Source: Candidatus Cloacimonadota bacterium | GTDB lineage: Bacteria > Cloacimonadota > Cloacimonadia > Cloacimonadales > TCS61 | Assembly: GCA_030628755.1 (NCBI GenBank) | Contig: DAOVQH010000085.1 | Location: forward strand, 1 to 8,499 | DNA: 8,499 bases | Direction of reading: 5' to 3' | Part shown: positions 1-7,486 of the stretch, in pieces | Position numbering within the stretch: the stretch's first letter is position 1 | Layout: every line of letters starts with the position of its first letter | Translations under genes and position numbers: made by a program | The notes under the pieces: model-generated | The model's database searches: none | What the model was told of the DNA's origin: nothing | The model's input: only the letters and a program-made list of their open reading frames with translations

Positions 1-1200
1 AAGACCAAAACCAGCTAAAACAACTACAGAAAATTGCAAGAGAATCAGTATCATCGCTGGCACCCGGAATTTATTAAAACCCGGAAGGTAATTCAACAGT
101 AGATTGGATAAGAATGGCAGATGCTTTCCAAAAGATATAAAAAGTGCAACTATGGAAACCGTCATCAGTACTTTAACAGAACGTGATTTATTGAGAAAGA
201 CGGCAAATAGAGCTAATAAGAAAATGATAACACCCATATACATCGATGTTTGAGTGAAAGGCATCCAGCCCCAGTAATAGGGAGAAACACCACCATAGAT
301 ACTGGGATTCAGAAAAGTAAGAATTTCCAATGGATGAAAAGACCAGCTGGTAGCATAACTTGTTTCTAATCCACTGGAACCTCCTCGGATTGTGAACTCT
401 CCATATTCATATGTAGAAAAATAGGGTTGAGCCACAGCTGTGAATGAAATTATTAACACCAAAACAAGCAGTAATGTAAAGATGAAAAGTTGTTTTATTT
501 CCCTGTCCTTTATTGCCCATACAAGTTGGAAAATCCAGTAAATTCCCAGCATAAGAAAAGTGTAATATGAAATCTGGGGGTGGTTTTCACGAAGTTGTCC
601 GATTATAATTAGAGATGCCAGACCAAGTGCCAGGATACTTCTGCGTTGTCTCAAATAATGAACAACAAAAAATATCCAGGGGATATAAACGATTGCTTTG
701 AATTTGGAATTGTGCCCTATTTCCAAAAGCCCGATAAAATGGCAGGAAAGAGAAAAAGCAACCGCACTGATGAATGCTATGATTGGATCGAATTTCAGAA
801 ATATCATCAAAAGATATACGCCCAATCCCATCATAAACATCAGCAGTATCCGCCAGTTCATTACCTTGTTCGTGAATCCCAGGATTGAATTTATGAAAGG
901 ATATTTTGAACCGAATGAAGTTAAATATCCCGGCATACCGCTGAAGATATTCGGGTTCCACAAAGCCTGGTCTTCATGAGTTTTATTATATTCCCTTAAG
1001 ACCTGAGCTGAAGTTCTCCATTGCATTGTGTCACTTGCAGAAGGCACATAATTCTTAAATGCAATTTTAAAGAAAAAGATAGATAAAATTGCAAGTAACA
1101 GTAAAATGAAAATTAAATGCTTAAATTTTCCTTCGAATATCTTTTCGAAAAATCCTTTCTTTTCAATTACTTTCTTTTTGGCTTTAATTTTTACAGCCAT
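1..1200 (-). CDS. YfhO-family polytopic membrane protein, N-terminal 400 residues (3' end outside window)
   Basis: The minus-strand frame is open from an ATG at 1200 to the left edge, giving 400 residues without a stop, so the C-terminal part is missing. The start is supported by AAAGGA (plus-strand 1207-1212) 6 nt upstream. The N-terminus is Lys-rich (residues 1-27), followed by a hydrophobic membrane segment at about 28-46 and many further hydrophobic helices. Landmarks I associate with YfhO (Pfam 'Bacterial membrane protein YfhO') are WNPNIFSGMPGY (81-92), GHNSKF (162-167), RENHPQISYY (204-213), RGGSSG (272-277), ATSWSFHP (283-290), YYWGWMPFT (308-316) and PGFNKFRVPAM (373-383). The family is related to GT-C glycosyltransferases and linked in some bacteria to glycosylation of cell-wall polymers. 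The role here is unproven; substrate and partners are unknown. It is divergent from uvrB, and no functional link to it is apparent. Confidence 0.85.
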   Translation of the reverse strand, partial: MAVKIKAKKKVIEKKGFFEKIFEGKFKHLIFILLLLAILSIFFFKIAFKNYVPSASDTMQWRTSAQVLREYNKTHEDQALWNPNIFSGMPGYLTSFGSKYPFINSILGFTNKVMNWRILLMFMMGLGVYLLMIFLKFDPIIAFISAVAFSLSCHFIGLLEIGHNSKFKAIVYIPWIFFVVHYLRQRRSILALGLASLIIIGQLRENHPQISYYTFLMLGIYWIFQLVWAIKDREIKQLFIFTLLLVLVLIISFTAVAQPYFSTYEYGEFTIRGGSSGLETSYATSWSFHPLEILTFLNPSIYGGVSPYYWGWMPFTQTSMYMGVIIFLLALFAVFLNKSRSVKVLMTVSIVALFISFGKHLPFLSNLLLNYLPGFNKFRVPAMILILLQFSVVVLAGFGL

Positions 1201-1307
1201 GGTTAATCCTTTATTAAAATTTTATCTGAAAAATTATTTGAATCGAATTGAAGTCAATTAAAAAAAATCTTGCTTTCAGTATTTAAAATTTTAATAAGGC
1301 AAAAGTT
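1201..1307. promoter_or_regulatory. divergent spacer between the yfhO-like gene and uvrB
   Basis: This 107-bp, very A+T-rich gap separates two divergent genes and must hold promoters for both if neither is read from elsewhere. It contains the yfhO-like ribosome binding site (reverse complement of 1207-1212). Upstream of uvrB there is only a weak AAGG (1296-1299). TTGAAT (1238-1243) and TTGCTT (1270-1275) resemble -35 boxes, but neither has a convincing -10 at normal spacing. I see no SOS-box palindrome. Confidence 0.35.
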
Positions 1308-3302
1308 ATGAATAAATTTAAATTAGTTTCCAGCTATAAACCAAAGGGTGATCAACCTCAGGCAATAAAAGAGCTTGTGCAAGGAATTGAAGCTAATGAA
1401 AAGTATCAAACCTTGCTTGGTGTTACCGGTTCAGGAAAAACATATACGATTGCAAATGTTATTAAAGAAGTGAACAAACCAACTCTGGTTATTTCTCATA
1501 ATAAGACACTTGCTGCTCAGCTTTATGGTGAGTTCAAACATCTATTCCCGGAAAATGCAGTTGAATTTTTTATCAGTTACTATGACTATTACCAACCAGA
1601 AGCTTATATTCCCGGTCAGGATATTTATATTGAAAAAGATGCTGATATAAACAGCCAGATTGAAAAACTGCGTTTGCATACTACTATGAGCCTGATGGAA
1701 CGCAAAGATGTTATTATCGTTGCCAGTGTTTCATGTATTTATGGATTGGGCACACCACAGGAATACCGTGATGCTCTCATCAGGATAAAAGTTGGAGATA
1801 TGATGGAGCGGGATGAACTTCTGAAAAAGCTGGTAAATATTCATTATGGCAGGAATGATATTGCCTTTGAACGGGGAACATTCCGGGTTCAGGGGGATGT
1901 GGTTGATATTTATCCGGCTTATATGGAACACTCTGTTCGTGTTGAATTTCTCGGTGAGGAGATTGATAGGATTTCAAGGTTAAATCCTCTTGATAATCGG
2001 ATTCTTGAAGTTGTTAATGAATATCCTATCTATCCTGCGAATCATTTCATAACCACAAAAGCGATATTAGAAAGAGCGATTTCTTCGATAAAAGAAGAGC
2101 TTAAAGATAGAATTGCTTATTTTAAAAAGGAAGAAAAACTTCTTGAAGCTCAACGTATCGAGCAGAGGACAAATTTTGATATAGAAATGCTCAGGGAAAT
2201 TGGCTATTGCTCAGGGATTGAGAACTATTCACGTCATCTTACAGGTGCAAAAAAAGGAGAACCACCTTCCTGTCTGCTGGATTATTTCCCGCAGGATTTC
2301 CTGATGGTTATAGATGAATCCCACGCTTCAATTCCTCAGATACACGCTATGTATGGTGGTGATTATACCCGCAAAAAGAATTTAGTGGATTATGGTTTTC
2401 GCTTGCCTTCTGCCTTTGATAACAGACCATTAAAATTCCATGAATTTGAAAAAAAAATAAACCAGGTTATCTTTGTTTCTGCCACTCCCGGTCCTTATGA
2501 ATTGAATAAAACCTCTGGTGTTTTTGTGGAGCAGGTCATTCGTCCCACAGGTCTTCTTGATCCTGAAATAGAAATTAAACCTGTTGATTCTCAAGTTGAC
2601 GACCTGCTGGAACAAATAAGAGTAAGAACAACAAAAGAACAGAAAATATTAGTTACAACTTTGACCAAACGCATGGCAGAAGACCTTAGTGAGTATCTTG
2701 GTAGAGCAGGAGTAAGAACCCGGTATCTCCACAGCGAAATAAAAACGATCGAGCGTTCAAAAATTATCAGGGATTTAAGACTTGGAAATTTCGATGTACT
2801 GGTTGGAATAAATCTGCTGAGGGAGGGTCTGGATATGCCCGAGGTTTCTCTTGTTGCCATTCTTGATGCAGATAAGGCGGGATTTTTACGTTCCACGCGT
2901 TCTTTGATTCAAACTTCCGGGAGAGCAGCTCGTAACATAGATGGAAAGGTAATTTTTTATGCGGATAATATTACCTCTGCGATAGAGGAAACTATAAGGG
3001 AAACTAACCGCAGACGAAGCAAACAACTGCAGTATAATAAGGATAATAATATAACCCCTGAAAGTATCAAAAAAAATATTGACGACATAATGGCTTCTAC
3101 AAGTGTTGCCGACGGTTATCAGGAACCTGGTAAAAAAGAAGGGTTGCCAGATAGAAAAAAATTCATGGAATACCTGGAATTAGATTCCAAAGAAAAGGTG
3201 GTTGAATTGCTTGAGAAAGAAATGAAAGAAGCATCCGACAACCTGGAATTTGAAAAAGCTGCAGAGCTTAGAGATAGAATCTTCGAACTCAAGGAGTTGT
3301 AG
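1308..3302 (+). CDS. uvrB: UvrABC nucleotide excision repair protein B
   Basis: UvrB is the DNA-damage-verifying helicase-like subunit of cytoplasmic nucleotide excision repair. It is loaded by UvrA and recruits UvrC. The 664-residue product is full length (E. coli UvrB is 673). Visible motifs in order: Walker A GVTGSGKT (38-45); the damage-probing beta-hairpin [15 protein letters not shown] (91-105) with its tyrosines intact; Walker B/DEAD-type DESH (336-339); FVSATP (389-394); motif [11 protein letters not shown] (535-543); and a C-terminal UVR domain (about 625-660) that contacts UvrC. The ATG at 1308 gives the usual N-terminus, although its Shine-Dalgarno is poor. The gene appears to be a single transcription unit: 159 bp separate it from the kor operon and 107 bp from its divergent neighbour. 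Nothing is missing or unusual. Confidence 0.98.
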   Translation: MNKFKLVSSYKPKGDQPQAIKELVQGIEANEKYQTLLGVTGSGKTYTIANVIKEVNKPTLVISHNKTLAAQLYGEFKHLFPENAVEFFISYYDYYQPEAYIPGQDIYIEKDADINSQIEKLRLHTTMSLMERKDVIIVASVSCIYGLGTPQEYRDALIRIKVGDMMERDELLKKLVNIHYGRNDIAFERGTFRVQGDVVDIYPAYMEHSVRVEFLGEEIDRISRLNPLDNRILEVVNEYPIYPANHFITTKAILERAISSIKEELKDRIAYFKKEEKLLEAQRIEQRTNFDIEMLREIGYCSGIENYSRHLTGAKKGEPPSCLLDYFPQDFLMVIDESHASIPQIHAMYGGDYTRKKNLVDYGFRLPSAFDNRPLKFHEFEKKINQVIFVSATPGPYELNKTSGVFVEQVIRPTGLLDPEIEIKPVDSQVDDLLEQIRVRTTKEQKILVTTLTKRMAEDLSEYLGRAGVRTRYLHSEIKTIERSKIIRDLRLGNFDVLVGINLLREGLDMPEVSLVAILDADKAGFLRSTRSLIQTSGRAARNIDGKVIFYADNITSAIEETIRETNRRRSKQLQYNKDNNITPESIKKNIDDIMASTSVADGYQEPGKKEGLPDRKKFMEYLELDSKEKVVELLEKEMKEASDNLEFEKAAELRDRIFELKEL

Positions 3303-3461
3303 CTTTCAGGAGCTTGAAAAGAACAAAATGAACTCACAAGATATCCGTTCAAAATATTCAGATATAAATATTAAAAACAATTTGTCCTTTTACCTTTCAA
3401 AAAGAAAAATAATATCTTAGTAAAAAATTCATTGCTGATATTTTTCCTGTAAGGAGATAGA
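3303..3461 (+). promoter_or_regulatory. spacer before the kor operon; weak promoter candidate and strong RBS
   Basis: This 159-bp gap lies between uvrB and korD. AAGGAG at 3451-3456, 5 nt before the ATG, fixes the korD start. TTTACC (3389-3394) and TAATAT (3410-3415), separated by 15 bp, are a weak promoter candidate. I found no convincing intrinsic terminator for uvrB: the only inverted repeat near its end, around 3303-3321, has a bulge and no T-tract. Confidence 0.3.
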
Positions 3462-3779
3462 ATGAACTTATCAAGAAAGCCATCAGATATAGAGAAACAC
3501 AGAGAAGGTACTATTATAAGAACCGACGATTCATCCGTAAAGATGGAAGTCGAAATAGACGAGGTTAGAACAGAAGTTGATTACAAAAAATCACCGGTTT
3601 ACATCTACTATGATTGGTGTGCTAAATGCGGCATTTGTGTTGCCTTTTGTCCGACTGGAGTCTTGGGGAAAAAACCAGATGGCTCTCCTTATGTTAAAAA
3701 TCCTGAGAAATGTACTCACTGCGAAACCTGTGATAGACTATGCCCGAATTTTGCAATAACCGGTGCAAAGGATAAGTAG
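3462..3779 (+). CDS. korD: 2-oxoacid:ferredoxin oxidoreductase delta subunit (two-[4Fe-4S] ferredoxin type)
   Basis: This 105-residue subunit carries electrons from the catalytic subunits to ferredoxin. Two complete CX2CX2CX3CP motifs are visible: Cys53, 56, 59, 63 and Cys84, 87, 90, 94, each expected to bind a [4Fe-4S] cluster. About 45 mostly charged residues (MNLSRKPSD...) precede the ferredoxin fold, longer than the equivalent lead in the second ferredoxin at 7487-7762. The start is supported by AAGGAG 5 nt upstream. It is the first gene of a four-gene operon, and its stop overlaps the Shine-Dalgarno of the alpha subunit. The KorD assignment rests on operon position, since two-cluster ferredoxins of this type also occur in Por, Vor and Ior complexes. 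Confidence 0.9.
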   Translation: MNLSRKPSDIEKHREGTIIRTDDSSVKMEVEIDEVRTEVDYKKSPVYIYYDWCAKCGICVAFCPTGVLGKKPDGSPYVKNPEKCTHCETCDRLCPNFAITGAKDK

Positions 3780-3787
3780 GAGGAAAC

Positions 3788-4966
3788 ATGGCAAGAGTGA
3801 AAAAAGATATAGAGAAGCAAGTTGTTCTTATGCAGGGTAATGAAGCAATTGCACGCGGGGCATTGGATGCGGGAGTTAATTTCTTTGCTGGTTATCCAAT
3901 TACACCTTCAACTGAAGTTGCAGAAATTCTTTCGGTCGAACTGCCAAAACGAGGTGGGAAGTTAATTCAAATGGAAGATGAAATTGCCAGTATATCCGCA
4001 ATCATCGGAGCCTCTCTCGCTGGAGCAAAGGCTATGACAGCCACAAGTGGTCCTGGTTTTTCTCTTATGCTGGAAGGAATTGGTTTTGCAAAGATAACTG
4101 AAACACCATGCGTGGTAATAGATGTGATGCGAGGTGGACCAAGTACAGGACTTCCAACTAAACCTTCCCAAAGTGATATAATGCAGACCAGATGGGGAAA
4201 TCACGGTGATGCACCGGCTATTGTTCTTTATCCTGATTCTGTTCTTGAAACTTATGAACTTACTATCAGGGCTGTAAATCTATCTGAAAAATACAGAACT
4301 TGTGTTGTTCTGCTCACAGACGAAATTCTGGGACATATGAGAGAAGCTGTATCCCTGCCGGATCTTAAAAATATTAAGATTGTAAACAGAATTAAACCAA
4401 CAGTTCCACCTGAGTGGTATAGACATTATGATGAAAATCCAAAGTATATTCAACCTGTTGCCAGTTATGGTGAAGGTTATCGTTTCCATGTTACAGGATT
4501 GGCTCACGATGATTATGGATTCCCAACCAATAAAGCAGATGAAATTACGCTGATGATGGATAGATTGAAGAAGAAAATAACTCATCATCTTAAAGATATT
4601 ATACAGATAGAAAGCTTCAAAATGGAAGACGCCAGAACAGCCATCTTTGCTACGGGAATTACAGCCAGAGCAGCCAAATCTGCTGTTTTAATGGCGCGTA
4701 AATCTGGAAAGAGAGTAGGACTCATTCGACCTCTAACCATCTGGCCCTTCCCTGATGATGCTATTAGAAAATATCTCAGGAACGTAAAAAATATATTTGT
4801 TCCTGAATTGAATCAGGGACAGCTTATTAAAGAAGTTAAAAGAGTGATGGGTGGAGTGTGGAACTACGAAAGCAGGAAATCAAGGCAAATCATTCCTATC
4901 CAGAAATACAATGGTGAACTGATAACTCCTACTGAAATTGTAAATGCTATGAAGGAGGTAAGATAA
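3788..4966 (+). CDS. korA: 2-oxoacid (probably 2-oxoglutarate):ferredoxin oxidoreductase alpha subunit
   Basis: The 392-residue alpha subunit holds the pyrimidine-binding and transketolase-C-like domains of the enzyme that oxidatively decarboxylates a 2-oxoacid to its acyl-CoA. Visible signatures are the YPITP motif (36-40), whose Thr contacts the substrate in characterised archaeal OFOR; QMEDEIASI (61-69); TSGPGFS (86-92); the RGGPSTGLPTK loop (115-125) with its substrate-binding Arg; TRWGNHGD (134-141); RPLTIWPFP (314-322); and ELNQGQL (340-346). Length and motifs fit the KorA/VorB group. AGGAGGAA (3778-3785) lies 2 nt upstream of the ATG, unusually close, but no better start is seen. The gene is 8 bp after korD and 1 bp before korB. 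The 2-oxoglutarate preference is inferred from the beta subunit and from the epimerase gene downstream; other 2-oxoacids are possible. Confidence 0.93.
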   Translation: MARVKKDIEKQVVLMQGNEAIARGALDAGVNFFAGYPITPSTEVAEILSVELPKRGGKLIQMEDEIASISAIIGASLAGAKAMTATSGPGFSLMLEGIGFAKITETPCVVIDVMRGGPSTGLPTKPSQSDIMQTRWGNHGDAPAIVLYPDSVLETYELTIRAVNLSEKYRTCVVLLTDEILGHMREAVSLPDLKNIKIVNRIKPTVPPEWYRHYDENPKYIQPVASYGEGYRFHVTGLAHDDYGFPTNKADEITLMMDRLKKKITHHLKDIIQIESFKMEDARTAIFATGITARAAKSAVLMARKSGKRVGLIRPLTIWPFPDDAIRKYLRNVKNIFVPELNQGQLIKEVKRVMGGVWNYESRKSRQIIPIQKYNGELITPTEIVNAMKEVR

Positions 4967-4967
4967 A

Positions 4968-5828
4968 ATGCAAAAAATACCTCAAAAAATAATTCATAAT
5001 AAATATTTAAGGCATAGAAAAAAGTTCCCGCACGTATGGTGTCCTGGTTGTAGTAATGGAATCGTGCTTGGTGCAGTTATACGCGCAGTTGCGGAATTAG
5101 AATGGAAAAGAAGTGATATTACAATGGTTTCTGGAATTGGGTGCTCCAGTAGAATGCCGGTTTATGTTGATTTTAATACCCTGCACACGCTTCACGGTAG
5201 AGCTATCGCATTTGCAACAGGGGTCAAGTTGTTCAAACCGGAATTGAAAGTTATAGTTGTTACAGGTGATGGTGATGCTACTGCTATTGGAGGAAATCAT
5301 TTTATCCATGCAGCCCGTAGAAATATTGACCTGACAGTTATTCTTCTTAATAATTATATTTATGGTATGACTGGTGGACAATATTCTCCAACCACTCCCA
5401 TTGGTGATAGAACAACAACAACTCCATATGGCAATATAGATCCTGCGTTTGATATCTGTGAACTGGCTCTGGGAGCAGGAGCTGCATTTGTAGCCCGGAC
5501 TACAGCCTATCACGCTACTGAAGCACAAACTTTCATTAAAAAGGCACTTGTACATAAAGGATTTTCACTTGTTGAAATTATATGTGCATGTCCGATTATT
5601 TATGGGCGAATGAATAAGAAAGGTGATGCTCCTGCAATGATGAAATCAATGAAGGAAAATATTCTTTCAATTAAAGCCTATGAAAAACTGACTGAAGAAC
5701 AAAAGGAAGGAAAAATCAAAAGAGGAATTTTCAGAGAAGTTATAAAACCTGAATATACAGAGGAATATGATAAACTTGTTAAATCCCTGCAAGCTTCTAT
5801 AGGAGAGGTAGATAATGACAGAACGTAA
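4968..5828 (+). CDS. korB: 2-oxoacid (probably 2-oxoglutarate):ferredoxin oxidoreductase beta subunit, TPP-binding
   Basis: The 286-residue beta subunit binds thiamine diphosphate and one [4Fe-4S] cluster. Probable cluster ligands are Cys25 and Cys28 (WCPGCSNG), Cys59 (GIGCSSR) and Cys208 in the ACPI segment. The TPP/Mg motif starts at GDGDA (100-104) and ends in NN (128-129), followed by the YGMTGGQ loop (132-138). The GCSSR sequence, with Arg62 three residues after Cys59, is what I associate with KorB-type 2-oxoglutarate enzymes; the Sulfolobus broad-specificity enzyme has Lys at this place. AAGGAGG (4952-4958) precedes the ATG by 9 nt. The gene starts 1 bp after korA, and its last 14 bases overlap korC, as expected for coupled translation of a stoichiometric complex. 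Confidence 0.94.
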   Translation: MQKIPQKIIHNKYLRHRKKFPHVWCPGCSNGIVLGAVIRAVAELEWKRSDITMVSGIGCSSRMPVYVDFNTLHTLHGRAIAFATGVKLFKPELKVIVVTGDGDATAIGGNHFIHAARRNIDLTVILLNNYIYGMTGGQYSPTTPIGDRTTTTPYGNIDPAFDICELALGAGAAFVARTTAYHATEAQTFIKKALVHKGFSLVEIICACPIIYGRMNKKGDAPAMMKSMKENILSIKAYEKLTEEQKEGKIKRGIFREVIKPEYTEEYDKLVKSLQASIGEVDNDRT

Positions 5829-6375
5829 ATTCAAGAAAGAAATCAGGCTAAGTGGAAGCGGTGGGCAAGGATTAATTACAGCAGGAATAATTCTGGCAAA
5901 AGCTGCTATTCTGGATAAGGCAATAGTCACTCAAACCCAGAGTTATGGTCCTGAATCCCGAGGAGGTGCAAGTAGAGCGGATGTTATTATCAGTAATTCG
6001 GAGTTTTATTTTCCTGAAGCTACAAAATTTGATGTATTACTGACCTTAACTCAGGAAGCTTGTGATAAATATTCTGTGAATTTAAAGGACAACGGAATCT
6101 TAATTGCAGATAGTACTTTTGTGAAAAATATTGTTCTTATGGATTCCGAGATTTACGAATTACCTTTCACTGAGATAGCTCAAAAAAAGTTGGGTACAAT
6201 ACTTCCGGCAAATATAATGTCCCTGGGATTTTTAGTAAGGATAACTGGAGTAGTTAGTGAAACCTCCTTGAAAAAAGCTATCAAGAGTTCAATAAAACCT
6301 CAATATATCGATTTGAATCTGAAGGCAGTAAAAATCGGATTTAAACTGGCAGATAATTATGTAAAGGAAGATTAA
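5815..6375 (+). CDS. korC: 2-oxoacid:ferredoxin oxidoreductase gamma subunit
   Basis: The 186-residue gamma subunit belongs to the pyruvate/ketoisovalerate oxidoreductase catalytic-domain family, the CoA-handling domain of OFORs. Diagnostic segments are IRLSGSGGQGLITAG (10-24) with the Gly-rich loop at 14-19, and QSYGPESRGGASRADV (42-57), both typical of KorC. The length is normal. The ATG at 5815 follows AGGAG (5801-5805) and lies inside the end of korB (14-nt overlap). With korD, korA and korB this completes a four-subunit enzyme. The stop TAA (6373-6375) directly abuts the left copy of a 15-bp direct repeat flanking an inserted element. The reading frame and C-terminus look undisturbed. 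Confidence 0.94.
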   Translation: MTERKFKKEIRLSGSGGQGLITAGIILAKAAILDKAIVTQTQSYGPESRGGASRADVIISNSEFYFPEATKFDVLLTLTQEACDKYSVNLKDNGILIADSTFVKNIVLMDSEIYELPFTEIAQKKLGTILPANIMSLGFLVRITGVVSETSLKKAIKSSIKPQYIDLNLKAVKIGFKLADNYVKED

Positions 6376-6390
6376 ATTTCATAGTTTAAT
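6376..6390. repeat. left copy of 15-bp direct repeat (probable target duplication)
   Basis: ATTTCATAGTTTAAT begins immediately after the korC stop codon. It is repeated without mismatch at 6655-6669, on the far side of the 264-bp element. Confidence 0.8.
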
Positions 6391-6654
6391 GAGTTCTGCA
6401 AAATTGATAATTTCACTTCATTTGTCATTCTCGTCGGTCTCGGCGCCTCTGTCTCGGCATGGCACATTTAGGTTTCCAGATAAATGGGATGACTTGCCGA
6501 GCCAAGACAGGCAGACGGGTGTAAACGGGAATCCACTGAAATACTTGTCCTCACGAAAGTGGGGAAAGAATTTTAGATTCCGCATCAAGTACGGAATGAC
6601 AACAACAGAGCAGGCAAGTAAGGAATGACAACAACAGGGTATTTTGCATATCTC
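6391..6654. mobile_element. MITE-like non-autonomous element, 264 bp, non-coding
   Basis: The segment is bounded by inverted termini: GAGTTCTGCAAAAT (6391-6404) matches the reverse complement of ATTTTGCATATCTC (6641-6654) at 12 of 14 positions. It is flanked by a perfect 15-bp direct repeat. Its base composition differs sharply from its surroundings: 24 of 40 bases at 6431-6470 and 27 of 50 at 6481-6530 are G or C. It is rich in inverted repeats: CTCGGCA (6453-6459) with TGCCGAG (6495-6501), ATTCCG (6577-6582) with CGGAAT (6592-6597), and GTCATTC (6424-6430) with GAATGAC (6594-6600). This resembles dispersed intergenic 'GGAATGAC' repeats seen in various genomes. No transposase is encoded. The spurious frame at 6389-6628 has no protein-like character. 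It lies between korC and the epimerase gene, probably in a former operon spacer. Confidence 0.65.
6586..6637. repeat. short tandem duplication inside the element (29-bp period)
   Basis: A 23-bp segment at 6586-6608 recurs at 6615-6637 with one mismatch (CAAGTAC versus CAAGTAA at its start). Both copies end in GGAATGACAACAACAG. The first copy also supplies the right arm of the ATTCCG/CGGAAT hairpin. Confidence 0.85.
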
Positions 6655-6669
6655 ATTTCATAGTTTAAT
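6655..6669. repeat. right copy of 15-bp direct repeat (probable target duplication)
   Basis: This is identical to 6376-6390 and lies just upstream of the ribosome binding site of the epimerase gene. Confidence 0.8.
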
Positions 6670-6673
6670 ATTT

Positions 6674-6677
6674 GGAG
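6674..6677 (+). promoter_or_regulatory. RBS that sets the GTG start of the epimerase gene
   Basis: GGAG lies 6 nt upstream of the GTG at 6684. The in-frame TTG at 6672 overlaps this site and has no Shine-Dalgarno of its own, so GTG is the better start. Confidence 0.75.
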
Positions 6678-6683
6678 AATTCA

Positions 6684-7094
6684 GTGCTAAAAAAAATCAG
6701 TCATATTGGAATAGCTGTAAAGGATCTTGATGAAGCTGTTGAATTTTATAAAAAACTGGGCTTGGAAGTTGAAGCAACTGAAATAGTGGAATCTCAGAAA
6801 GTCAAAGTTGCCTTCATCCCTGTTGGTGATGTTAGAATTGAACTCTTGGAAGCTACTTCTGAAGACAGTACAATTGCGAAATTCATAGAAAAGAGAGGAG
6901 AAGGAATACACCACCTGGCTTTAGGAACTGATAATATTGTCTCTAAACTTAAGAATATCGAAACAAAGGGAATACAACTAATTGATAAATTACCACGAAA
7001 GGGAGCACATAATTCAAAGATTGCATTTCTACACCCTAAATCCACCCAAGGAGTTCTTATAGAACTTTGTGAAGAAACAAAAAATGACTCTTAA
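6684..7094 (+). CDS. mce: methylmalonyl-CoA epimerase (VOC superfamily)
   Basis: The enzyme interconverts (R)- and (S)-methylmalonyl-CoA, linking propionyl-CoA to succinyl-CoA through the B12-dependent mutase. From the GTG start the product has 136 residues, the normal size, made of two beta-alpha-beta-beta-beta VOC repeats. Likely metal ligands by comparison with the Propionibacterium enzyme are His7 (ISHIGIAV), Glu53 (RIELLEA; Gln in that enzyme), His76 or His77 (GEGIHHLAL) and Glu127 (VLIELCE). The [20 protein letters not shown] opening and the [14 protein letters not shown] segment (106-119) are typical. It follows korC on the same strand. Without the inserted element the gap would be 29 bp, which suggests original co-transcription with the 2-oxoglutarate oxidoreductase and supports that enzyme's link to succinyl-CoA. 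Mutase and carboxylase genes are not in the window. Confidence 0.92.
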   Translation: MLKKISHIGIAVKDLDEAVEFYKKLGLEVEATEIVESQKVKVAFIPVGDVRIELLEATSEDSTIAKFIEKRGEGIHHLALGTDNIVSKLKNIETKGIQLIDKLPRKGAHNSKIAFLHPKSTQGVLIELCEETKNDS

Positions 7095-7170
7095 AATGTT
7101 TATGTAAATATATAGAATTTTCTTATTATTAATATGAATTTCATTAAAAAAAAAATATTAATTAAATTGT

Positions 7171-7202
7171 TTGACAAAGTTAGAGTTTTGAAAATTTTCT
7201 AT
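7171..7202 (+). promoter_or_regulatory. promoter candidate with consensus -35
   Basis: TTGACA at 7171-7176 is a perfect sigma-70 -35 hexamer. The -10 is poor: TTTTCT (7195-7200, 18-bp spacer) or TTCTAT (7197-7202, 20-bp spacer), each matching three of six consensus bases. If used, transcription would begin near 7205-7210, giving a leader of about 280 nt. Confidence 0.35.
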
Positions 7203-7405
7203 CCGCAAAAAAAAGAAAAGAAATAGATGCGTAAAAGTCAGCTAATTTGGTATTCTTAAATGAGGTTGAGTTGAAGAGGATTTGCTGGTTAAGTTCTGGT
7301 TTGATAGTTGGTAATTGTTTAGATACTTGCAAAGGAAATATAAAAAAAAGAGAAGCTTCCGAACTAGACGAACAACCAGGCGCAAAATTATTTGTTATAT
7401 AACTA

Positions 7406-7441
7406 AACGTAGTTTGTTGTTTTGTAAACTGCGTTTTTTTT
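7406..7441 (+). terminator. intrinsic terminator upstream of the second OFOR operon
   Basis: AACGTAGTTT (7406-7415) pairs with AAACTGCGTT (7426-7435) over 10 positions with one G-U wobble, around a 10-base loop. An eight-base T run (7434-7441) overlaps and follows the stem. It ends 45 bp before the ATG of the next gene, so it could act as an attenuator, or it could simply end upstream transcription. Confidence 0.75.
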
Positions 7442-7486
7442 ATTCATTAGTGTGATTTTTTTATCGGTTGAGATTCAGGAGATTTT

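Larger units (their letters stand above)
7095..7486 (+). other. 392-bp non-coding stretch; candidate structured leader of the second OFOR operon
   Basis: I see no credible gene here. The region is A+T-rich with long A runs (7146-7155, 7206-7213). It contains a TTGACA box (7171-7176), possible nested helices, namely CTGGTT (7285-7290) with AACCAG (7374-7379) and inside it AGTTC (7292-7296) with GAACT (7361-7365), and an intrinsic terminator at 7406-7441. It ends with AGGAG (7477-7481) for the next gene. It may be a 5' leader with attenuation, a free small RNA, or a long 3' UTR of the epimerase gene. It matches no riboswitch class that I recognise. Confidence 0.45.

Noticed and set aside
587..979. 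Overlapping frames on both strands within 587-979
   Set aside because: They are out-of-frame shadows of the YfhO-like gene, whose own frame is open without a stop across the whole 1-1200 region and carries family motifs.
3303..3330. Possible terminator after uvrB (CTTTCAGG...TTGAAAAG)
   Set aside because: The stem needs a bulge, is short, and no T-tract follows it.
1731..3352. Several minus-strand frames opposite uvrB
   Set aside because: The uvrB frame carries all expected motifs end to end; the antisense frames lack RBSs and recognisable features.
5097..5555. 152-codon minus-strand frame opposite korB
   Set aside because: It is a shadow of korB. It is Cys/Ser/Asn-rich with no family features, while korB has complete TPP and cluster motifs.
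6389..6628. 79-codon open frame between korC and the epimerase gene
   Set aside because: It lies almost wholly inside the TIR-bounded repeat element, has no Shine-Dalgarno, and its composition follows the repeat rather than a protein. It is a chance frame.
6586..6637. Two near-identical units considered as a CRISPR remnant
   Set aside because: There are only two copies of a 23-bp segment with a 6-bp gap, too short for a spacer, and no cas genes are present. It is a simple tandem duplication within the element.
6672..6683. Upstream TTG start adding four residues to the epimerase
   Set aside because: The TTG overlaps the GGAG site that serves the GTG at 6684, and epimerases normally begin directly before the SHIGIAV segment.
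7134..7226. 30-codon Lys-rich frame (MNFIKKKILIK...)
   Set aside because: It has no ribosome binding site, arises from poly-A runs and overlaps the TTGACA box. Nothing supports translation.
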